DNA of 64,000 nt, from the NCBI GenBank assembly GCA_026008535.1, contig BRKX01000014.1, positions 45,328,506-45,392,505 of the forward strand. The letters are read 5' to 3'. Below, in pieces: positions 56,663 to 64,000 of the stretch. The DNA comes from Perilla frutescens. Its lineage: Eukaryota; Streptophyta; Magnoliopsida; Lamiales; Lamiaceae. The translations under genes were made by a program, and so were the position numbers. Each line of letters starts with the position of its first letter. The stretch's first letter is position 1. The notes below the pieces were generated by a model. That model searched no databases, was not told where the DNA came from, and was given only the letters and a program-made list of their open reading frames with translations.

Positions 56663-57952
56663 ATGAAGAAAGGAACCCGCTCCGAATCATCCTCTACACC
56701 TCCAGTCGACCCCCAGTCGACCTTGCCACCTTTGGACCCGTCCAAAGATTCCTCCAAAGCACCCATGGAGTCATCCTCGGATCCACCCGCACCGTGGGAT
56801 CCTACGTACCACTTTGAAGCGCTGTCCAAACACGTTCAAAGACAACACCAAACTCTATCCGACAAGATAGATGATTTAGTGCATGCCCTTGAACGCACTA
56901 AAATAACACCCGTTTTTCCTTCACCAATTAGAGGAAATCAGCGCCTTGAGCGTCAAAACGAGCCAGAAGAGGAGTACTTTGATGAGAATACAGAAGAATT
57001 TGACCGAGGCCGTCGCCCGAGACGTGGGAATAGTCGAGATGACTATGATGAAGACCGAATGCTCAACAACATCAAGACGAGCATCCCAGAGTTTGAAGGC
57101 CTTCACGATCCCGATATCTATCTTGATTGGGAACGTAAGGTAGAGAAGATTTTTGCATGCTATGACTTCATCCAAGCCAAAAAGGTGCAATTAGCATGTT
57201 TGGAGTTTAAAGGCTACGCAGCCACTTGGTGGGAGATGCAACAAGAAAGAAGACAAAGGAACAGAAATCCGCCCATCGACAATTGGGAGGAGATGAAAGG
57301 TTTCATGCGTGGACACTTCATTCCAGTCCACTATGAAAGAGAGCTTGAGAAGAAGCTCAACCGGATCAAGCAAGGCACCCGTTCGATTGAAGAGTACCAC
57401 AAAGAACTCGAGACCGCCCTGAATCGAGTCGGGAAGGAGGAGACCTTAAATGCTACCATCATTCGGTACATTGAAGGTATGAATCCAGACATTGCCTGTG
57501 AAGTAGAACTCAAGGAGTTCACCAGTATAGAGAGAATGGTGCAGTACGCATCGATTGTGGAAAAACAGTTACGAGAAGGCCGCCGTCGATCCAGTCAAGG
57601 TGCAGCCCCTACTCGAAATTCTTGGAGTAAAGGTACACCTTCCACATCACCTTCTACTCCTTCTGTTGATTCCACACGACCCGGAGGTCAATCCGGCCCT
57701 CAGGAACGCCGTTTCGACCGTTCTACACCGCAAGCAAGCCGTAGACCCGAGTCTACACCCAGGCCACCATTCCAATGGCCCAATCAGTCCACTCCAACGC
57801 CGAATTCAGCCCCTAGTCGAGCCCGAGACATCCAGTGTCATAAATGTCAAGGTTGGGGTCATTTTCAGAACCAGTGTCCAAACCGGCGTGTTCTGTTCCT
57901 CAATGAACAGAATGGACTTGAATCAGCTAGTGAAGACAAAGAGGAGCCCTAA
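56663..57952 (+). CDS. gag: gypsy gag
   Basis: The start is set at the ATG at 56663 (MKKGTRSESS). An upstream in-frame ATG at 56627 gives a hydrophobic leader that looks like untranslated sequence. The retrotransposon gag domain lies at residues ~130-300 (FKGYAATWWEMQQERRQR; FIPVHYERELEKKLNRIKQG), with one CCHC knuckle CHKCQGWGHFQNQC near the end and S/T/P-rich linkers. The frame stops at TAA 57950-57952 but continues open in the same frame into protease, so gag-pol was probably one polyprotein or uses stop readthrough. Confidence 0.85.
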   Translation: MKKGTRSESSSTPPVDPQSTLPPLDPSKDSSKAPMESSSDPPAPWDPTYHFEALSKHVQRQHQTLSDKIDDLVHALERTKITPVFPSPIRGNQRLERQNEPEEEYFDENTEEFDRGRRPRRGNSRDDYDEDRMLNNIKTSIPEFEGLHDPDIYLDWERKVEKIFACYDFIQAKKVQLACLEFKGYAATWWEMQQERRQRNRNPPIDNWEEMKGFMRGHFIPVHYERELEKKLNRIKQGTRSIEEYHKELETALNRVGKEETLNATIIRYIEGMNPDIACEVELKEFTSIERMVQYASIVEKQLREGRRRSSQGAAPTRNSWSKGTPSTSPSTPSVDSTRPGGQSGPQERRFDRSTPQASRRPESTPRPPFQWPNQSTPTPNSAPSRARDIQCHKCQGWGHFQNQCPNRRVLFLNEQNGLESASEDKEEP

Positions 57953-59497
57953 GACAACGCCCCTGAAGCCGTCGAGCCACCTAAAGTCGACGAGGAAGAT
58001 GAGGAAGCTGAGCTACCCCATGTCAGCTTAGTTTTTATTCGCAGTCTGAACATCAACCGTGAAGACGAAGAGCAAACGCAGCGAGAGAACATCTTCTACA
58101 CTCGAGTTGCAATCAAAGATCAGACTTGTGCGATGATCATCGACAGTGGGAGTGTAATCAACGCAATCAGCCAGTATGTCGTTGATAAACTCGCCCTCAC
58201 CACAACAAAGCATCCAAAGCCCTACAAGTTGCAGTGGCTCACAGATCGCGGATCCATCAGAGTTACAGGTCAGGTACACGTTACTTTTACTAAAGGTCGT
58301 TATTCTGACACTGTTCTTTGTGATGTTATTCCTATAGAAGCAGCCCATATACTTTTAGGAAAACCGTGGCAGTTTGACAGAAAAGCATTTCACGATGGTC
58401 TAGCCAACACCTACTCGATTACTAGGGATGGCCGCACCACTGTACTCAAGCCACTTACTCCTAAAGCCGTTGCAGAGGATCAAGAAAAGATGCAAGAGAG
58501 ATTCAAGCAAGAACGAGCAAAACAAGCCACAGCCGCAGCCCGAACTAATTCGGCCGCCACTTCTCAGCCGAATTCCACCTCATGTTCGACCAATGCAGCC
58601 CCTAAGACGCCTCCCAATGAGTCCTTAGCTCATGGAAAGGCATCCGGATCAGCCCCAAACAAAGAGAAGAATCGATCCTTGTTCATCTCAGTTAAAGGCG
58701 TAGAGAAAGCACTAAAAGCAGGTTTACCTTTCGTTCTTTTATCTTATAAGGACAGTGCTACTAATGGTGTTTCTTTGCCTTGTGATGTGCAGCCACTTAT
58801 GGAGGAGTTCGTGGATGTGTTCTCGGAAGAGATTCCAAGTGGATTACCTCCAGTTCGTGGGATCGAGCACCAGATCGACTTCGTACCCGGCGCCGTCTTG
58901 TCCAACAGACTGGCGTACCGCACTTCTCCTGAAGAGACGAAGGAGATCGACCGTCAAGTGAAGGAGTTGCTGGAGAAGAAGCAAATTCGAGAGTCGATGA
59001 GCCCTTGTGCAGTTCCAGTCATCCTAGTGCCAAAGAAGAACAACGAATGGAGGATGTGCATGGATTTCCGCGCCATCAACAAGATAACAGTTAAGTACAG
59101 ATTTCCTATCCCTAGACTTGATGATATGCTAGATGAATTAAGTGGTTCTAACATGTTTTCTAAGATAGATTTGAGATCTGGTTATTTTCAAGTTAGAATG
59201 CATGAAGGGGATGAATGGAAAACTACGTTTAAAACAAAGCATGGTTTATATGAGTGGTTAGTTATGCCTTTTGGTCTCACTAATGCACCAAACACGTTTA
59301 TGAGGTTAATGAATCATGTTTTGCGTGATGTGATTGGTAAATTCATGGTTGTATACTTTGATGATATTTTGATTTACAGTCACAGTGCACAGGCGCACCT
59401 AGAACACCTTAGGCGTGTATTTTGCTTATTGCGTGATGCTAAATTGTATGGAACTTGTCTAAGTGTTCATTTTGCATGGATGAAGTCGTGTTCTTAG
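57953..59497 (+). pseudogene. pol: gypsy pol, part 1 (protease and RT), ends in a frameshift
   Basis: In frame with gag after its TAA. The protease active site is IIDSGS at about 58136-58153. RT boxes: GLPPVRGIEHQIDFVPGA, KIDLRSGYFQVRMHEGDEWK, MPFGLTNAPNTF and the catalytic YFDDILIYS (YFDD 59354-59365). Near 59450 a small deletion after KLY shifts the frame. The reading ends falsely at 59497, while the true frame continues in part 2. About 515 codons. Confidence 0.85.
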
Positions 59498-61125
59498 GCT
59501 TTATCGTTAGTTCACGAGGTATTGAGGTAGACCGTTCCAAAATCAAAGTGATTGAGGAATGGCCAACCCCGAAAAACGCCTCTGAGGTTCGATCATTCCA
59601 TGGTCTAGCTGGGTTTTACCGTCATTTTGTACGGGATTTCTCCAGTATAGCCGCCCCTCTTACTGAGCTAAGTAAGAAGGACCTGAAATTTGAGTGGGGT
59701 AAACAACAAGAGCATGCTTTTAATACCTTGAAATCTTTGTTATGTTCTGCTCCTGTTTTGTGTTTACCTGATTTTTCCAAAACTTTTGAGATCGAGTATG
59801 ATGCCTCCGGGATAGGTATTGGTGCTGTTTTGATGCAGGAAAAACGTCCCGTAGCTTACTTCAGTGAGAAACTCAATGGCGCCAGTTTGCGTTATTCGAC
59901 GTACGACAAAGAGCTATACGCTTTGAAGTGTGCATTGGATACATGGCAATACTACTTGTGGCCCAAAAAGTTCGTCATCCACACGGACCATGAAAGTTTG
60001 AAGCACTTGAAAGGGCAAAACAACCTGAACAAGAGACATGCGAGATGGGTCGAGTTCATCGAGTCTTTCCCGTATGTTATCAAGTGCAAGAAAGGCGAGG
60101 ATAATGTCGTCACCGATGCCATACAGAATGTGTGTAGTCGTTGCATTACTTGTCATCAAGCCAAATCCACCTCACACCCATTCGGATTGTACATGCCCCT
60201 ACCCGTTCCTTCAGCTCCTTGGATTGATATTTCTATGGATTTCATCTTAGGATTGCCTAGATCTAGGTTGGGTAAGGATTCTGTATTTGTTGTAGTTGAT
60301 AGGTTTTCCAAAATGGCTCATTTCATTGCATGTAGGAAAACTGATGATGCTATACATGTTGCCAACTTGTTCTTTGTGCATGTTGTTAGATTGCATGGAA
60401 TTCCTCGTACTATTGTTAGTGATAGGGATTCTAAGTTTTTAGGACATTTTTGGCGTGTTTTGTGGGGAAAATTAGGAACTAAGTTATTATTTTCTACTGC
60501 ATGTCATCCACAAACCGATGGTCAAACTGAGGTTGTGAATCGCACTTTAGGAGCTTTACTTAGGTCTCTAATTAAGAATAATTTGAAGTCATGGGAAGAA
60601 TGTCTACCATATGCTGAATTTGCTTATAATCGTGTTGTGCATTCTTCTACTAACATGTCTCCTTTTGAGGTAGTTTATGGATTTAATCCACTAACTCCTA
60701 CTGATTTGTTACCTTTACCCGTTGAGCATCTAACGAGTGTTAAAGGTATGAAAAGAGCTGATTTTATTCAAGAGATGCATGAGATGGTACGTGCCCAGAT
60801 TGAGCACCAAGGCTCACGAATTGCTGCCGCACGCAACACGAGGCGCAAGCGTGTGATATTCCAGCCCGGTGATCGTGTTTGGGTTCATTTGAGTCCTGGC
60901 CGATTCCCGAACCTTAGGAAGTCGAATTTGTCACCCCGTGGAGATGGTCCCTTCACTGTTCTAAGCCGTGTTAATGACAATGCATATCGCATTGATCTAC
61001 CTGGTGAGTATAAGTGTTCTTCTACGTTTAATATAGCTGATTTATCTCCTTTTCTTGCAGATGAATTCGACCATGATGAGGATCCAAATTTGAGGACGAA
61101 TTCTTTTCAGCAGGGGGGGGAATGA
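59455..61125 (+). pseudogene. pol: gypsy pol, part 2 (RNase H and integrase), with internal deletion
   Basis: Continues RT at SKCSFCMDEVVFLGF. RNase H follows (EIEYDASGIGIGAVLMQEK; YALKCALDTWQYYLWPKKF). At about 60121-60130 the sequence jumps from NVVTDAI to CSRCITCHQAK, so the end of RNase H, the linker and the HH half of the integrase zinc finger are missing. The integrase core follows (ISMDFILGLPRS; IVSDRDSKFLGHFW; HPQTDGQTEVVNR), then the C-terminal GDGPFTVLSRVNDNAYRIDL. The frame ends TGA at 61123-61125, at the LTR border, after a run of eight G. Confidence 0.85.
61107..61122 (+). other. polypurine tract of the gypsy element
   Basis: CAGCAGGGGGGGGAA immediately precedes the 3' LTR start TGATGAGG at 61123. 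Confidence 0.8.
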
Positions 61126-61676
61126 TGAGGACATCCATAGCAATGAGGAAGTCAATGAAGAGCTTCAATTCAAAGGACCTGTCACAAGATTACGAGCTAA
61201 GAAGTTGCAAGATTATTTGCAAGCTACAATTCGCAAGAAGCTCGGAGAAGAAGACGGCGTACAAGGAAGTTTGAAGATGATGAACTTATTGACATTGGAA
61301 GATGGAGATCAAGACATGGAGAACACTACATGATGAAGTGCACGTGTGCATGTGGACGTGTGCATGTGTGCGTGTGTTGCAAGTCACGGCCAAGAAGAGA
61401 AGTGAAGAAATCGGCCCTTAGTTATTTTAATTAAGGGGTTATTTTATTTTAGACTATAGTATTTATTTTATTTAATTATACTATAGTATGGATCAGATTT
61501 ATTTAATTAATTAGGATGTAATTTTCGGTTATTTCAAAGTCATATGTTGACTAGGATTTTAGATAAGGTAAGATCTACAATTTCTACCTTAAATAGAATT
61601 ATAGTTTAGGAAACTTCCAAGTCCAATCCTAGATTGATTTGGACTCATTATTTTCGGCCATATAGCATAGGATTTG
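61123..61676 (+). repeat. 3' LTR of the gypsy element, truncated
   Basis: Matches 54545 onward to GCATAGGATTT, then stops. The remaining half of the LTR, including the TATA region, is absent. The first 211 bp again carry the pol tail frame to TGA at 61331-61333. Confidence 0.88.
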
Positions 61677-61715
61677 TTGTGTGATTCTTTCCGGCTGAAA
61701 TCTCTTACAAATATC

Positions 61716-63028
61716 ATGGCCCAATACTCCTCCAACCTCCAATGAAGACCACGTAACTTCAGACTTTCTGGCAAAGACTCAGGAGTCTTTTGTAAGGACC
61801 TGAGTCATGACAAGATATTGAGCCCAGCCAACAGCAAACAATTCACCAACTTCTCACCGACGGGTGAATTGATCCTTACTCTGATTGAAGATGCAAACCT
61901 AAAGACGTACACGAAAAGTGCTCCCAGAAAAGTGTATCCAGAGACAGTGGCGGAGTTCTTTCTTAACTCCTTTAGTGAGAAAGACTCTTGGATAATCATG
62001 AGTGAAGTAGGGGTACTCAAATCCTGATCACCCCTTCCGTTCTAAGAAACATTTTCAAACCACCAGAAGAAGGAGACAACCTTGAGAAAATGAAAGTAAA
62101 TGCCAGATACTGCTTCAACAGATGGGCGACTAGCCCTGTTGCAGAAGACTTCCGTGTCAACCATCAAACATCTAAACTCCAAAAGGAATTTTAGGTGTTA
62201 GAAACCGTTGCCACATAGATGATGGTAGGATCGTGCGAAGGGCACAATGAAATGTCAGAAATCAAATATAAGATCTGCAATGCCATCTGAGAGACTAGGG
62301 GGATAGACTGGTCCCCATTTCTCTTCAAGCAGCTGAAGTAGTTTGTAGACATCGTGGAAGAAGAGACAAAATGCAGGTTGTGCTTTTCACAAAGGATGTA
62401 CTACATCAACAGGGTCAACTTCATCCTAGAAAAGCTGATTCCCGATTTGATGGCGGAAGAGACAAATCATCAGCCTGTTGATCCTGATGATTCCGTTCCA
62501 AAGATGGCAGAAGGAGCACTGCCTCCATTGACAATCAGAGAGTCACGACCATGACTGAGGCAGAAGCTGATCCCATCCACTCCAGCAACAAGGGGGAAGG
62601 GAAAAGCCAAGGTGGCAGAGTCAGTAGTTCAATCAAACAATGACTCTGATGATCTCCTCCTTACTGTTTAGAGGTACAAGTCCTCAGAAGAAGGAAATGA
62701 TGGCAGAAAGGACTCCGGGAAGAGTCCAACTGACAAGAGAGATGTGTCTCCAATTTAGTCTGAATCAGTTGAAAGGCCAACTGCAGGTCATCAGACTGCA
62801 GAGTATCAGCTGAAAACTGATCGTAAGACTGGAGCGCATCAGCTGACTGCAGAAGAAACTCAGTTACGAGCCCAACAAGCTAAAAGACAGCGGTCAAAAA
62901 AAGCCTCAACCCAAATCAAAGCACTGATCAAGTGCATGAAGTAACAGGTAAAGCTGCTCTCTGATTCTATCCTAAAACTGGAAGCTTGCTCTAAAAGTGA
63001 AGACTCAAAGAAAGATTCTTCAAGTGAG
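61716..63028 (+). pseudogene. decayed stray copy of the Sirevirus accessory gene
   Basis: From the ATG at 61716 the plus strand shows, over several frames, the order of motifs of gene A: NFRLSGKDSG near the start, VAEFFLNSFSEKDSWIIMSE (ORF 61818-62027), EMSEIKYKICNAI (about 62251-62289), RGIDWSPFLFKQLK, then VNFILEKLIPDLMAEETN (62354-62554), GKGKAKVAESVVQSNNDSDD and a lysine/glutamine-rich tail to about 63020. Many stops and frame changes. No gag, pol or LTR of the same family is adjacent. It abuts the truncated gypsy LTR on the left and a new LTR on the right. Confidence 0.65.
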
Positions 63029-63030
63029 AT

Positions 63031-64000
63031 TGTAACATCCCAGAATTTCAGAGAGTTCTCTAAATTTATTTAGAAGACTAAAGAAAATAATTGGAGCTAA
63101 AATAAAGTAAAACAGATGTAAGTCGCGACCTTTTTGTGTCTTTTATGTGAAAATCGATTATGAGATTTTGCATTTGCCGCCGGAAGATAGTCAATATTGG
63201 TCTTTTCTGAAACGTAACGACCTAAAGGAAGCTGTTGATGCTTTCAGAATTTTATTCTGACCTCTACAGGAGTCCCGTAATTGAAAATCGTAAAGGGAAA
63301 ACCTGTGAATAATAATTTATGTGAGCGTTCGTGATTCGAAAAATTTACGAAATCCTCATCATTGATCTGAGACTTGTTCTATCAAGCCTATTTTATATGA
63401 AATGACCCAAGGAATCCGTTCGCGTTCACGGATTGCCAATCTGAGGTCAATCGTGCGCTTGGGAGCAAAATATGTCAGTCGAAATGAATAGTAAAAGTAA
63501 TTTTTAAAAGGGAATCTTTCCTCGTTTCTCTTTAGATGACTCCCTCATCATCTCGAGTTGGATTGGTTCAATAGTACTCGAGCCAACGACTCTCCCGATA
63601 TTTTCAGATTTTGTGTCTGAGGTCGTTTGGAGTTCAACATCGAATAAAACAACTTTAATTGAATCCGAAAAACGCTTTATCAGTATTTTATACTCGGAGT
63701 GGCTTATCCGGGAAGCCAAGCCTTTTTCCTATAAATAGGAGGCCTTGGATTCATTTCCAATTGCTCATTTCTCTCTCTTCTCTCTCTTTCTCTCTCGTTC
63801 GTGTTGACGAACGAGAGAAATCCGGACCTGCGCCGAGTAAATCGCGCATGCGGGCCCAGGTTAAGTTTTATTGGGGGGTGCTGCTGCGGGAGCAACTGTC
63901 GAGCGCCGGAAGGCTGCCGGAGAGCCGCCGCCGCTTCGGACATCTCGTTTCGGTCCATTCCTTATCCTTTATGGTTGAAATTTTAATATGTTGTGTATTT
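63031..64000 (+). repeat. 5' part of a chromovirus (Del/Tekay-like) LTR, runs off the window
   Basis: Starts TGTAACATCCCAGAATTTC, the usual opening of this LTR class, directly after the accessory-gene remnant. It contains CTATAAATAGGAGGCC near 63729 (TATA-like), then a CT-rich run (TCTCTCTTCTCTCTCTTTC), as expected at a transcription start. The right end is beyond base 64000. The 63704-63958 minus ORF lies within it and is not supported as a gene. Confidence 0.6.

Larger units (their letters stand above)
54545..61676 (+). mobile_element. Ty3/gypsy retrotransposon, 3' LTR truncated
   Basis: Direct repeats 54545-55091 and 61123-61669 differ at about seven positions by eye (about 1.3%), marking LTRs of a young insertion. 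Order on the plus strand: 5' LTR, primer site, leader, gag with CCHC, protease, RT, RNase H, integrase, polypurine tract, partial 3' LTR. Protease-RT-RNase H-integrase order makes it Ty3/gypsy. The integrase tail and the LVMPFGLTNAP / YFDDILIYS boxes fit a chromovirus-like plant lineage, but I see no chromodomain. The last ~690 bp of the 3' LTR are missing at the junction with foreign sequence at 61676/61677. Confidence 0.92.

Noticed and set aside
63704..63958. 84-codon minus-strand ORF rich in arginine and glutamate
   Set aside because: It is opposite the CT-rich transcription-start region of an LTR; its RERERRERNE run is the complement of simple CTCTCT repeats.

Overview
This is a repeat-dense stretch of a flowering-plant nuclear genome, probably a eudicot. 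It has GT-AG introns, plant Ty1/copia (Sirevirus type) and Ty3/gypsy retrotransposons, MULE-like and Tourist-like elements, and only one ordinary host gene. I guess an asterid from the general feel of the repeats, but I cannot prove that from the sequence.

Layout. 1-5930: 5' part of a minus-strand Sirevirus-like copia element (gag to RNase H plus its LTR), which appears to sit inside an older plus-strand LTR (5931-6257). 6276-7627: a lysine-rich broken coding fragment, then a decayed minus-strand copia gag. 7628-13642: a long A/T-rich leader with degenerate tandem repeats, broken by two solo LTRs with exact target-site duplications (9569-12301, TSD AAATT; 12773-13431, TSD ATGAG). 13643-35159: four nested insertions. 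A copia LTR holds a MULE-like inverted-repeat element (TSD AATATTAAAT). That element holds a solo LTR of the same LTR family (TSD TATAC). The solo LTR holds a complete 17.6-kb Sirevirus (15287-32915, TSD TCTAG). 35173-36815: two MITEs. 37.1-51.5 kb: the host gene, a plant WDR48/UAF1 homologue with 17 coding exons. 54545-61676: a young Ty3/gypsy element with a truncated 3' LTR. 61716-63028: a decayed stray copy of the Sirevirus accessory gene. 63031-64000: the start of a chromovirus-type LTR.

The most unusual object is the 17.6-kb Sirevirus. Between pol and its 3' LTR it carries about 8.7 kb with three long accessory genes (A, B, C), all in the same orientation as gag-pol. I find them to be paralogues of one another. 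Each has a TATA-like box and AACGG motifs upstream, and A and B also have a CACGTG box. The N-terminal part resembles the domain databases call 'putative plant transposon protein'. A fourth, broken relative lies 37 kb away at 61.7-63.0 kb. All coding regions of the element carry premature stops, nearly all explicable by C-to-T or G-to-A change, with few frameshifts.

The host gene probably encodes the WD-repeat cofactor of USP1/USP12/USP46-type deubiquitinases. Its reading frame is intact through every intron, so it looks functional despite its surroundings.
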